This document shows, one piece after another, positions 34,291 through 42,676 of a stretch of DNA of 64,000 nucleotides. Position 1 is the stretch's first letter. Every line of letters begins with the position of its first letter. Below the pieces are notes generated by a model, which did no database searches, was not told the origin of the DNA, and worked only from the letters and a program-made list of their open reading frames with translations. Made by a program: the position numbers and the translations under genes. The stretch is from WVZL01 sp041862375 (lineage in GTDB: Bacteria; Acidobacteriota; Aminicenantia; Aminicenantales; Aminicenantaceae): contig JBGVTE010000126.1 in assembly GCA_041862375.1 (NCBI GenBank), positions 1 through 64,000 on the forward strand, read 5' to 3'.

Positions 34291-35058
34291 TTAATCTAGT
34301 TTATCTCTATACTTGACAAAGAGTTCTTTTAATTGCAATTTGGAAACAATGTATCCACTGAAAAAGAAGGAAAGAGACTGACGATTGGGATCGTTGGACT
34401 TAATCAACACATACTCTCTTACTAACCCTTTTCTTTTTTGAGAGGGAATCTCTATCTCGATTTCAACACTCTTCCCAGAGGGAATTTTGAGAGGAAAAGA
34501 AATTTTCTTTCCCTCCGAATAAAACATAGCATTCTTGTGAGAGCAGTTTACTCTTAATTCTAGCTCGCCACTATTCATGATTTTTGTTCTGGCTTTTATA
34601 TTCTCTCCCTCGAGGAGTAGTCCCACATCCAAGCTGTATTTATCGAGAGTTATTTTTGGCTGAGGGGGAACATCAATCTCAGCCTCAATAAAAAGCTTCT
34701 TTACCGGCTGTTTCGGGTCATTAGAGTCAACATAAACATACTTGGAAACATTCCCTTGGTATCCTTTAGTGTTAAAGACCACTTTCAATTCACCCTTTTT
34801 CCCAGGATCAATCTTTTTTTTAGAGACAAGAGCAGCAGTGCATCCGCATGAGCTTCTGACATTTTTTATTTTAAGCGTTTCATTTCCTTCATTCCAAAAG
34901 ATGAAAATGTGAGTTAAAACCTTTCCCTGTTTTATATTCCCAAAATTGAAAGATTCTTCCTCGAATTTTATCTTCGATGCCTCTTCACCAAAGGCATAGC
35001 TGACAAAATAAAAGAGTAATGCAAGGGCAATCAGCATGAGAGTGATCTTTTTATTCAT
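34291..35058 (-). CDS. DUF1573 periplasmic protein
   Basis: 255-residue protein with a signal peptide (1-24) and two Ig-like/ASH-like beta domains. The first carries the DUF1573 motif NFGNIKQGKVLTHIFIFWNEG near 37-57 and VRSSCGCTAALVSKK near 65-79. The second repeats GLLLEGENIKARTKIMNSG. Members are abundant in Bacteroidetes and uncultured anaerobes with unknown role. AGGAGG precedes the start. Confidence 0.85.
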   Translation of the reverse strand: MNKKITLMLIALALLFYFVSYAFGEEASKIKFEEESFNFGNIKQGKVLTHIFIFWNEGNETLKIKNVRSSCGCTAALVSKKKIDPGKKGELKVVFNTKGYQGNVSKYVYVDSNDPKQPVKKLFIEAEIDVPPQPKITLDKYSLDVGLLLEGENIKARTKIMNSGELELRVNCSHKNAMFYSEGKKISFPLKIPSGKSVEIEIEIPSQKRKGLVREYVLIKSNDPNRQSLSFFFSGYIVSKLQLKELFVKYRDKLD

Positions 35059-35245
35059 TCTCTGTACCTCCTCCCTCTCATTAATTATTTACATCTTTTC
35101 CACTGAATTAGCAAGGAAAACTAAGCTCCTTCGTGGTCACTAGAAAAGGCCTTTATAAATTTTATAATTTTAACATGTGAATTAAATAGACAATTAAAAC
35201 TTTTAAGGCAGAGTACATAAAAATTCAAATTATAAAAGTCTTACT

Positions 35246-35324
35246 AAGCATCTTTTTATCCGTGATGAGAGCTACCGCATACCCACTCGCTTATTTATCA
35301 TTTATCACGGAAAAAAAGATGCTT
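35246..35324. repeat. Long palindromic element (copy 1)
   Basis: Two 21-base arms (35246-35266 and 35304-35324) match as an inverted repeat at 20 of 21 positions, with a 37-base loop. Each arm reads from AAGCATC at the outside to CCGTGAT at the loop. A second, more diverged copy lies at 44859-44922, so this is a dispersed element rather than a simple terminator. Confidence 0.7.
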
Positions 35325-35361
35325 CTAAAATCACATGTCCTGATTCTAAGGATATATCTCC

Positions 35362-35391
35362 TTGACACCTAAGGTATTGCTTCTCTATAAT
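35362..35391 (+). promoter_or_regulatory. Strong consensus sigma70-type promoter
   Basis: Perfect TTGACA at 35362-35367 and perfect TATAAT at 35386-35391, with an 18-base spacer, 26 bases before the ATG of the SH3-domain protein. Confidence 0.8.
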
Positions 35392-35417
35392 CTGAATACA
35401 AACTTATGGGGTAAGTT

Positions 35418-36590
35418 ATGAAGAAAAGAACAGTAGTCACCTTAATTATTTGCCTTGGTATCTATCTTTCTCCACTTTTAACACATGAAATTCAGGGAGC
35501 CACCTTTAAGGTTAAGGTCGTTTCAGAACTAGCAAACATACGTCTAGAACCCGATATTAGCAGCGCAATCATTCAACAAGTCCCTAAAGGAACAATTCTT
35601 GAATCAATAGGCAAAGAAAGCGGATGGTACGTGGTAAAACTCCAAACAGAAGATGGCCGACTTCTTTCCGGGTACATCCATGAAAGCCTCGTTTTGAGAT
35701 TAGAGCCAGTCCCTAAAGAAACAGCAAGAGAAGAAAATATTGAAAAAGTAAAAAAAGATGAACCCGTTATAAAACCTGCAAGGCAACCTCAACAAGTCAG
35801 TCCTCTCCCTAGAAAGCCTGCAGAAATCAACTTTGCTGTATCAGTCCTCGGAGGAGGAAAGTATGTCTCTGTAAACAACCTGAATGCCGGAACAAGGGGG
35901 CTAGCACAATTTTACGGCGACCAACTCGGAATTAAAGGTGAAGGAGAAACAAACTCTCTTCACCTGAGTTTTATTCTCGGAGGAGAGCTGCATATACCTC
36001 TTTCTTCACAGTATGTTCTTGGAATAGGAGCTGATTATTTTTTTGGCAAGAAGCAAAGTCTGATTAAATACGAGGGAAGCTCAACTACAACAACATTAAC
36101 AACTATGCCCAAAATAAAGGCTCTCCCCTTGAGGATTGTCCTTCTGTATTATCCCCTTCCTTACATATTTTTTAAGAGTGGAATCGAGTACTACTTTGCC
36201 AAATGTTCATATTATTACCACTTCAAGGAAGAGGATTACTGGAAAGAATGGAATGGAGAAGCAAGTGCTCGCGGATTGGGAATTCTGGGAGGCTTAGGGA
36301 CTGAATGGAATTTTTCTCCGTATATGTCCTTAATCATAGAAGCTACAGGTCGATTGGCTCGAATAAAAGGATTTAAAGGTAAAGACACTTCCCAAGATTC
36401 AGAAGGCCTAGTCTACACTGAAGAAGGAACCCTCTATTTTTACAAAGCAACAAGCTTGTCCCAAAACACCTACCCTCAAATTTTTATCCGAGAGAAAAAA
36501 CCTAAAGAAGCGTGGGTTACTGATCCTCAGCAAGCCCAGATAGATTTCTCCGGCATATGCATCAAACTTGGTCTCAGGGTAAAATTCTAA
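35418..36590 (+). CDS. Secreted SH3b-domain protein with beta-barrel-like C-terminus
   Basis: 390-residue exported protein. After a signal peptide (1-28) an SH3b domain spans about 30-95 (VVSELANIRLEPDISSAIIQQVPKG), then a Pro/Lys-rich linker, then residues 135-390 with alternating hydrophobic/aromatic strands ending in a C-terminal Phe (KLGLRVKF), like a small outer-membrane barrel. SH3b may bind peptidoglycan while the barrel sits in the outer membrane. No known family name assigned. Confidence 0.75.
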   Translation: MKKRTVVTLIICLGIYLSPLLTHEIQGATFKVKVVSELANIRLEPDISSAIIQQVPKGTILESIGKESGWYVVKLQTEDGRLLSGYIHESLVLRLEPVPKETAREENIEKVKKDEPVIKPARQPQQVSPLPRKPAEINFAVSVLGGGKYVSVNNLNAGTRGLAQFYGDQLGIKGEGETNSLHLSFILGGELHIPLSSQYVLGIGADYFFGKKQSLIKYEGSSTTTTLTTMPKIKALPLRIVLLYYPLPYIFFKSGIEYYFAKCSYYYHFKEEDYWKEWNGEASARGLGILGGLGTEWNFSPYMSLIIEATGRLARIKGFKGKDTSQDSEGLVYTEEGTLYFYKATSLSQNTYPQIFIREKKPKEAWVTDPQQAQIDFSGICIKLGLRVKF

Positions 36591-36694
36591 ATAAAAAGTA
36601 ATCAGCACTTGAAACAGTACATATAACAGTCGCTATTTTACCAGGCGTATTGCCCCATAAAAAGCCTTTGTATTTATATTGCAAAAACAGAATT

Positions 36695-37150
36695 TTACTT
36701 AACCTCAAACTCAATTGTATCCAAGAGTACTTCATCTAAGAAAATAGCTACTTTCCACTTTCCCTTGTCTTTCTCTTCGAAGAGGAAAATATTATCCCAT
36801 GCAATAAACTTTTCAAAATACTGATTTCCTTTCCCAATTTTTATTTCGTCGGTCAAACGATACACTTTATTGTTAGGATCATACCACTTCCACACAAGAA
36901 AATGCTCCTCTCTTACATTCTTAAAGCTCAAGAAAGAGTAAATTCTTGGATCCTCTCCTTTAATAAAAACGACCTTCTCATCAGCTGGATTGGCCCAGTT
37001 ATCCTTCATTACTATTTTTCCGCATAGAACAGCCCGCTCTAAGACAGGGGAAGGAAAAGAAGGTGTCTTTTCAGGTTTAAACTGAAAGCAAGCACTGAAA
37101 AGGAAAAATAATATAACCAAAGTGAAAGTAAAAAAATTTTTTATTCTCAT
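36695..37150 (-). CDS. Putative lipoprotein
   Basis: 151-residue protein with a signal sequence and a lipobox FSAC (Cys near residue 21). The rest is predicted beta-rich, with VFIKGEDPRIYSFLSFKNV and WKWYDPNNKVYRL, possibly an immunoglobulin-like fold. It overlaps the OstA-like barrel gene by four bases and belongs to the same minus-strand envelope cluster. Function unknown. Confidence 0.65.
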   Translation of the reverse strand: MRIKNFFTFTLVILFFLFSACFQFKPEKTPSFPSPVLERAVLCGKIVMKDNWANPADEKVVFIKGEDPRIYSFLSFKNVREEHFLVWKWYDPNNKVYRLTDEIKIGKGNQYFEKFIAWDNIFLFEEKDKGKWKVAIFLDEVLLDTIEFEVK

Positions 37151-39087
37151 TTAGGCACAATCTCAATAAAAACCTGTTTAGTCAAATATCTCCAAACCAG
37201 TCTAATATCAAATTTTTTTACATCTCTGATGAGAAAGACATCAACATTATTAAATTTTTTGTTTAAAAAATCATACTGAAGGCTGGAATTAATATACCAG
37301 CTCCTACCCAGCTGGTAGGTAAAAGTAGCAAAAGAATTGAGCAATCTTCCTCTCTCAGGGTCAAAATTCAGAGATATATTAGTGTATATCTTTTTCAATA
37401 AAGATACCTCTAGATATGTTAGAAGATTCTGCGAATTGGTTCCTTCAATGAACCACTTTTTATTTTTTCGATGAGTATTATAGGCATAAACAGAGTTGAG
37501 ATATACGCTATTTTTTACAATCTGTTTCCTTAAATTAACCACAAGCCCTGTAGAAAGATATCCTTCCCTCCCTTCTCTAAATAGTTCTTCTGCATTTAAG
37601 CTAAAATTCAAGTTGTCTATAAAAGGCAGAGAAGTCAAATTTGTAGAGAGAGCAAAAATTAAATTGTCGCTGTAATTGGTGGTCTTACCGGTTAATTGAC
37701 TGGTAGAAATATAATAATAAAAATTATTAGATACGCTTAAATGCAAAAGATTATGATAAAAAGAAAGGCCTGTCAAATTTAATGAGATCTGAGGAATACT
37801 CAGCGAGCTGTGGCTGATTAAATCAGAATTTAAGGAATAATTGGTGACAACATTAAAATACCCTCTTCGGTAAGAAAGAGAAACATTACTGGCAAGTATT
37901 TTAGTTCTTGTTAAAACTTCACTTTCTCTCACTGTATTGTAAGAGGTATTAATTCCTACAGTGAATCTTCTAAAGATGTTTCTCGAATAAGAAAGTGCGC
38001 TCTGTAGCTGCCCCTGAATTTCATAGCCAACAGAAGAGGCAATGCTTCCTAACCTCGGTGAAGAAAAGGAAGAGTTTGCTTTAATCCAGGTTTCAGGGTG
38101 GAATCCACCTATGGGATGAACATGGGAAACATCGACATTCACTGATCCTAGCCGCTCAAATCGTCGGTTAAAAAAGAGGGATGTATTCCAATTAGAATAG
38201 CTGTCGTAATTGCCGTTTAACCCCAGGATTGAATTTTTGTTAAAAATAATCTTGTTCTCACTTTTAACGCGCAAAATTCTATTGGGCGGAAGATGTTCCT
38301 TTATGACCGACCTTTCTTCATAAGTGAAATCTGTTTTACTGCGGGTCTTATCAGTTTGAAAGAGATGGAGCTCGCCTTCTCCCACAATCCCCTGAGAGGA
38401 AGTGTACCATATCTTATTGATTCTCAATCCTGGATTTACATTTAAAGTGCCCCTTCTCAAAGAGAATTTTTTCAGATAAATGGATTCCATTCCTTCTACA
38501 TGACACAGAACGCCGTATCCAATGATTTTATAGTCTTCGAGAAGCTCCAACTTTGTGAAGGTATAATAGATAAAGGAACTCTGGATTTTACTCAAAGTTA
38601 CTTCCTTAAGTACTGCGGTGGAAAGAGAAAGAGATGCAACCTCATTCAATCCTAAATCTAAGTAGCTCCTCTTAATTTCATCCTGATAGATGAGTAATTC
38701 TCCTTTTTTGGCTTTCAAATTGAGCGTAAATTGGTCACCCGAATGCTCTTTTGATGATTCACCTTGAGAAGAATCGATAATCTCTAATTTCACGGAGCCA
38801 AAAATTCTCAGTATGTCTGAATTAAAATCGATTTTAATTCTATCTCCCGTAATATTTAAATCATGAAACTTGATTTTCAAATTGCCTTTACCGTAAAAAT
38901 AGTTATAATCGTAGCTGTAAGCAAGATAGTCCCCCTTAATTTCCATGATGATCTTGAGTTTTGCTTGGAGAATAATCGGGTGGATAAAAAAAAGCACTAA
39001 AGAAAAAATTACTGTTTTCTTAATAGCTGAGCTGATAAATCTTTTTATTAAGGTCAACATTCCATACATAATACTCATCGTAAGCAA
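37147..39087 (-). CDS. OstA/LptA-domain protein with large beta-barrel region
   Basis: About 646-residue exported protein. A hydrophobic signal segment precedes an OstA-like N-terminal domain (residues about 45-105: GDYLAYSYDYNYFYGKGNLKI) that typifies LptA/LptD. The rest has many amphipathic strands, like an LptD-type barrel. It is not the LptD of the window (56229), which is clearer. The first ATGs overlap the propeller gene by 68 bases; the true start may be MLTLIKRF nearer 39060. It could be an LptD-like paralogue or another outer-membrane protein. Confidence 0.65.
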   Translation of the reverse strand: MLTMSIMYGMLTLIKRFISSAIKKTVIFSLVLFFIHPIILQAKLKIIMEIKGDYLAYSYDYNYFYGKGNLKIKFHDLNITGDRIKIDFNSDILRIFGSVKLEIIDSSQGESSKEHSGDQFTLNLKAKKGELLIYQDEIKRSYLDLGLNEVASLSLSTAVLKEVTLSKIQSSFIYYTFTKLELLEDYKIIGYGVLCHVEGMESIYLKKFSLRRGTLNVNPGLRINKIWYTSSQGIVGEGELHLFQTDKTRSKTDFTYEERSVIKEHLPPNRILRVKSENKIIFNKNSILGLNGNYDSYSNWNTSLFFNRRFERLGSVNVDVSHVHPIGGFHPETWIKANSSFSSPRLGSIASSVGYEIQGQLQSALSYSRNIFRRFTVGINTSYNTVRESEVLTRTKILASNVSLSYRRGYFNVVTNYSLNSDLISHSSLSIPQISLNLTGLSFYHNLLHLSVSNNFYYYISTSQLTGKTTNYSDNLIFALSTNLTSLPFIDNLNFSLNAEELFREGREGYLSTGLVVNLRKQIVKNSVYLNSVYAYNTHRKNKKWFIEGTNSQNLLTYLEVSLLKKIYTNISLNFDPERGRLLNSFATFTYQLGRSWYINSSLQYDFLNKKFNNVDVFLIRDVKKFDIRLVWRYLTKQVFIEIVPK

Positions 39088-39763
39088 TGCCTAAAGGAGA
39101 CTGTCCTGGGGCTGAATAGGTAGCTTGTAGTACTCCAGCCGCGGAGAGTTTATAGATTGAAAAATTGTTTGGATCAGATAGCCAGAGAGAATTGTCAAAA
39201 AATTCCATCCCTCCCATCGAAAAGCCAGGATTATTAATGCTGCTCAAAATTTCACCACTTTCCTCATCAATGCGGTAAATTTTATTCGAAAGTTTGTCAT
39301 AACCCCACAGTTTCTCACCATCAAATGCAAGAGAGGTGATTCTTCCTTTCTGAAGATTTATCTTCTTTAATGTTTCTCCACTGATAACGTTTATCTTAAA
39401 AAGATTGGTACTATTATAGGATGCAATCCATAATCCGCTTCCGTCATAAACTAAACCCGAAGCTTGAGACAACGGACTTTTTAAAGTCCGGATAACACTA
39501 CCACTAAACTTATTAAGACTGTATAATGTCTCTGTTCCCTCATCTATCAGCCATAACGTCGAACCATCCCAAGTCAAATCACGAGGCAGGGTAAAAGTAA
39601 CATTGAGAACACTGATTACTGTGAACTCTTTTGCACTTGCTTGAGGATCAAAGGGATTATCGAACGTTCTCTCCCCACAGAAAATAAGAAACAAAGGCAT
39701 GAAAAATAAAATCCAACCTCTAAAAGTGCTTAATGAATGTAATAAAAAATGTGTTTTTCTCAT
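39020..39763 (-). CDS. Secreted beta-propeller protein
   Basis: 247-residue protein with an N-terminal hydrophobic segment ending in a cysteine (FLIFCGE) and an NPFDP motif typical of surface lipoproteins. The body is repeated WxxxxxLWxxD-type strands (LTWDGSTLWLIDEG, LVYDGSGLWIASYN, LAFDGEKLWGYDK, WLSDPNNFSIYK) of a six- or seven-bladed propeller, though 247 residues is small for a full one. It starts inside the 3' end of the DUF5683 gene with AGGAG upstream of the ATG. Confidence 0.7.
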   Translation of the reverse strand: MRKTHFLLHSLSTFRGWILFFMPLFLIFCGERTFDNPFDPQASAKEFTVISVLNVTFTLPRDLTWDGSTLWLIDEGTETLYSLNKFSGSVIRTLKSPLSQASGLVYDGSGLWIASYNSTNLFKINVISGETLKKINLQKGRITSLAFDGEKLWGYDKLSNKIYRIDEESGEILSSINNPGFSMGGMEFFDNSLWLSDPNNFSIYKLSAAGVLQATYSAPGQSPLGIAYDEYYVWNVDLNKKIYQLSY

Positions 39764-40216
39764 TGACTCCTAGGAATACAAAATGATCTTTACTGCTCTT
39801 CTTATAAATCAAATACATATCTAAGAGATTCAGAGCCCAGACTGCTCCGGCAGCTACGATAAACTTATTTCTTCTTACATCATATTTTTCTGTAAGCTCC
39901 CTGTATTTTTCCGCATCTGGGATACTGGCTGCCTCCCTATATTGCCGATAATACTTGTTTCCTTTTCGAGCATTTACAATGATTCCCGTTATTGATCCTG
40001 CTTCCAGAGCAAGGAAAGCAATCCCCTCTATGTATCTTTTCTCTGCAAGTTGTCCCCAACCTGGAATGAGAATTGACTTCTCGAGAGAGCTTAGTTTTGG
40101 TTTTTTATCACTGTCATCTTCTTGGCTTAGAGTGGCAAGGGGGAAAATTAGTAAGGAACAAGATAAAAAAAAAGAAGAGATTTTTTTTTCTTAATACTGC
40201 TTAAAATCCAGATCAT
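39720..40216 (-). pseudogene. DUF5683-like membrane protein with homopolymer frameshift
   Basis: The reading frame from 40190 to the TAG at 39720-39722 is open for about 156 codons and contains SLEKSILIPGWGQL near its start, the PGWGQ signature of DUF5683-type small membrane proteins, plus a C-terminal hydrophobic helix (FIVAAGAVWALNLLDMYLIY). It has no start codon in frame: a TAA lies just upstream. An ATG at 40214-40216 starts a perfect signal peptide (MIWILSSIKKKSLLFF) in a frame that shifts at a T9 tract (40165-40173); one more T would join the frames. It is either an assembly error, a broken gene or one rescued by slippage. Confidence 0.7.
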
Positions 40217-40228
40217 TTCATCACAAGA

Positions 40229-40257
40229 ATCTTATTTTAAAAGAAATTGGGTGTCAA
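40229..40257 (-). promoter_or_regulatory. Candidate promoter of the DUF5683 gene
   Basis: On the minus strand TTGACA (40257-40252), 17 bases, TAAGAT (40234-40229), a few bases ahead of the frameshifted start at 40216, so the leader would be about six bases. Confidence 0.5.
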
Positions 40258-40356
40258 TTCACCCGCAGGGGAAAAATCCCTTTTTAATATGAAAGAAAAT
40301 GACCTCATCCTACTTTTATTCTAAAACGCTCTTAAATTTTAAATAAATCTTTCGGA

Positions 40357-41763
40357 TTAATGCTTTCCCAAAGGAGTTTCTCCTGGATATGGCGGCCGAG
40401 GAAAAACTCTCTTTGCTTGTTTTATTCCAAAAATAACCGGAGTTTGAACCGAAACAGAAACATTTTCAAAATTAACCTCACCATTAAGAGCTGGGTACTC
40501 GGCAGCCCACAAGCCTATACTTCCCTCTTGAGAAATACCTGCGATATCGAGGGATTCAACCAACACATTGTTAATGTAGAATGAACAGTATGTCCCACTC
40601 GCTTCAACTTTCAAAGTATTCCATCCAGTAGAATTTATTGAAGAGTGGTTTATCCAGCCTACTATTGAGCTAGCTGTTCCGCTCGACATCTCCCAAACTG
40701 AATATCTTTGAAGAGAAGGATTTATATCAAAAAGATAGTATTTAGAAAAATCATTGTTTCCCCTAAAAGCTAAACCATATGCATTATCACTTAAGGTCGG
40801 CTGAATTCTCCTAAAAGCAGCTTCATAGGTAAAGTTTTTAAAATCACCTAACGTATAGTGACTTGTTGGCCAAGGCCCATTGTCTTGCGGTGATTTCGCG
40901 TTAAATACATACACTCCACCTGAGACAGTCCAATCCGCCCTTTTCCCTTCAAAATGATCAGCCTCACCATCATTAAAATCCTCTGTGAAGGATCCCACTT
41001 CAAGGGTAGCAGATACTGTTGCAGTTGTATCTTTGGCAACAGTGACTGTATCTTCCCAATCTTGATATCTTTCTTTAACTAACTTAACTGTATGCGAACC
41101 AACCGGAACATCGGTTAATGTGGCATTGGATGTTTTTCCCGTATCTGAACCATCAAGGTAGATAGTTGCACCCTCAGGAGTAGAGTTAACCTGAATCGAA
41201 CCTTTCTCTTCTTCCTCTTTCTTTTTCAAGAGCAAATAAACAAGAACCGCAATAGCAGCTATAGCTAAAACTCCGAGAAGCATGGAACTTCCACCTCCTC
41301 CACCGCCAGGTCCCTGTCCAGGCTTTCCCATAGCTCTGGGACTTGATTCCTTCTCGAATTCACTCTTCGCTTCTACGAATAGTTTCTTGGTAGACTCATC
41401 AATTAACGAAACATTATATTCTTTCCCAGGTGAATAGTGGAGAGCTCGTTTGAACATAGCTTTGGATATCTTTTTATTTCCCTGTTTGGCAAAATTTAAT
41501 CCCTGAAAAAAGTAAATTTCAGCTAACCTCTCAGTATTTGACTTGCTCTTTACTGATTTAAAATATGTTTCTGCTTGAGTGAGCTTTTGGAGAGAGCTCT
41601 CATAGTCTCCTTTCTCAAACAGGCTCTTCCCTTCCTGAATAAAATCCTCTGGAGAATGTGACTTGGAAAAGGATATTTCAGTTGAATTCAGATAGAAAAT
41701 AAAAGCTCCAACTAAAGTATAGGCCAGAATCTTTGTTGTCTTAAGTGTTTTGATTTTTTGCAT
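40357..41763 (-). CDS. TPR/PEGA-domain envelope protein with LamG-like C-terminus
   Basis: 468-residue exported protein. N-terminal membrane segment (1-25), TPR-like helices (about 35-115), a Gly-rich linker followed by a transmembrane helix (about 160-180), then a PEGA domain (about 190-255: INSTPEGATIYLDGSDTG) and a concanavalin/LamG-like domain (about 260-445) as in sugar-binding proteins. PEGA proteins often act in envelope or surface assembly together with DUF5683 proteins, as here. The order suggests an envelope complex. Confidence 0.75.
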   Translation of the reverse strand: MQKIKTLKTTKILAYTLVGAFIFYLNSTEISFSKSHSPEDFIQEGKSLFEKGDYESSLQKLTQAETYFKSVKSKSNTERLAEIYFFQGLNFAKQGNKKISKAMFKRALHYSPGKEYNVSLIDESTKKLFVEAKSEFEKESSPRAMGKPGQGPGGGGGGSSMLLGVLAIAAIAVLVYLLLKKKEEEEKGSIQVNSTPEGATIYLDGSDTGKTSNATLTDVPVGSHTVKLVKERYQDWEDTVTVAKDTTATVSATLEVGSFTEDFNDGEADHFEGKRADWTVSGGVYVFNAKSPQDNGPWPTSHYTLGDFKNFTYEAAFRRIQPTLSDNAYGLAFRGNNDFSKYYLFDINPSLQRYSVWEMSSGTASSIVGWINHSSINSTGWNTLKVEASGTYCSFYINNVLVESLDIAGISQEGSIGLWAAEYPALNGEVNFENVSVSVQTPVIFGIKQAKRVFPRPPYPGETPLGKH

Positions 41764-41777
41764 TCTGCCTCCCTTAG

Positions 41778-41951
41778 TTATAATCCATTGTTTAATTCTG
41801 GCGGATTATATCCTTTCGCTTCTGGGTTGTCAACAGTGTCGGCGTGAATAGGTATTTGCCTCATCAGAGCAATATCTTCCACTTCTTCATTAAGAAGTTT
41901 TATCGTCTTGAATTCATGTATAAGTCTCTTAAGTAAAATTTTTGGATTCAT
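41778..41951 (-). CDS. Small hypothetical protein
   Basis: 57 residues from the ATG at 41951 (an upstream TTG would extend it by ten residues). Helical N-terminus with no signal peptide, then a polar tail that includes MRQIPIHADTVDNPEAKGYNPPE. It sits 14 bases before the PEGA gene on the same strand. No Shine-Dalgarno is obvious and I recognise no family, so it may not be translated. Confidence 0.35.
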   Translation of the reverse strand: MNPKILLKRLIHEFKTIKLLNEEVEDIALMRQIPIHADTVDNPEAKGYNPPELNNGL

Positions 41952-42011
41952 TATTTCAAACAACGAGAAAAACGAAAACAAAAAAGAGAATTACGAGTAT
42001 AAGGGTAAAAT

Positions 42012-42647
42012 TTACGCTTTTTTCAAGAGGGCAATGTGATGAGAGTGAATCCCCCTGAAAAGAGGAAAAACACGGAGCACCTTAAATCCTGATTCTTTAA
42101 TTTCTTCTTCAAACTCCCTTCGGGATATCATCTTGATTCGAGTTCTACTACTCTTTATCCTTCTTCTGAGTTTCCTCTGAAGAAGATGAAGGAAATTCAT
42201 CTGATAATAAGAGAGGACTACCCATCCCTTTGTAATCCATGAAAATTCATCAAGGACTGCTCTCCTCTCTTCTCTTTTATGGAGGTGATGAAAGAAACGC
42301 ATGGAGACGACGAGGTTGAAAACTCCGCCTTTAAAGGGAAGCCCTAACACACCATCTGCAACAACTCCTAAAGTATTGGCTGGAACTTTGCTCCTTTCTC
42401 GTGCCCGATTAACCATATGAAAAGACAAATCACAGCTCACTAAACGCAGGCCTTTCTCGAACAATAAAGATGAGAACCGGCCATAGCCGCATGGAATATC
42501 TAATACCCAAGGTGTGCCATTCCCGATATTTCTTAGAATTTTTCGAAGGATTCTTTCTTCTTTTGTATGGACAATCCTCTGATCTACTCCCCGATATCTC
42601 TTCTGTTCATATTCTTCAACTTCACTTTTATCAAATGGAACACTCAA
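42012..42647 (-). CDS. SAM-dependent methyltransferase (class I)
   Basis: 211-residue methyltransferase. Motif I is LDIPCGYGRFSSLLFEKG near 49-66, then VVADGVLGLPFKGGVFNLVVSMRFFHHL (motifs II-IV near 98-122). It follows the glycoside-hydrolase-like and WaaP-type genes on the same strand, so it may modify a cell-envelope sugar or lipid, but substrate cannot be predicted. Confidence 0.88.
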   Translation of the reverse strand: MSVPFDKSEVEEYEQKRYRGVDQRIVHTKEERILRKILRNIGNGTPWVLDIPCGYGRFSSLLFEKGLRLVSCDLSFHMVNRARERSKVPANTLGVVADGVLGLPFKGGVFNLVVSMRFFHHLHKREERRAVLDEFSWITKGWVVLSYYQMNFLHLLQRKLRRRIKSSRTRIKMISRREFEEEIKESGFKVLRVFPLFRGIHSHHIALLKKA

Positions 42648-42676
42648 ATGTCTCTCCTTTTTCCTCTCCCGTCACT

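Larger units (their letters stand above)
35059..35417. other. Divergent intergenic region with long palindrome and strong promoter
   Basis: About 360 bases between the DUF1573 gene and the SH3-domain protein. It contains the palindrome at 35246-35324 and the promoter at 35362-35391; the rest is featureless AT-rich sequence. Confidence 0.6.

Noticed and set aside
40357..40584. Plus-strand ORF at the end of the PEGA protein gene
   Set aside because: Antisense to a well-supported coding gene, no start signal.
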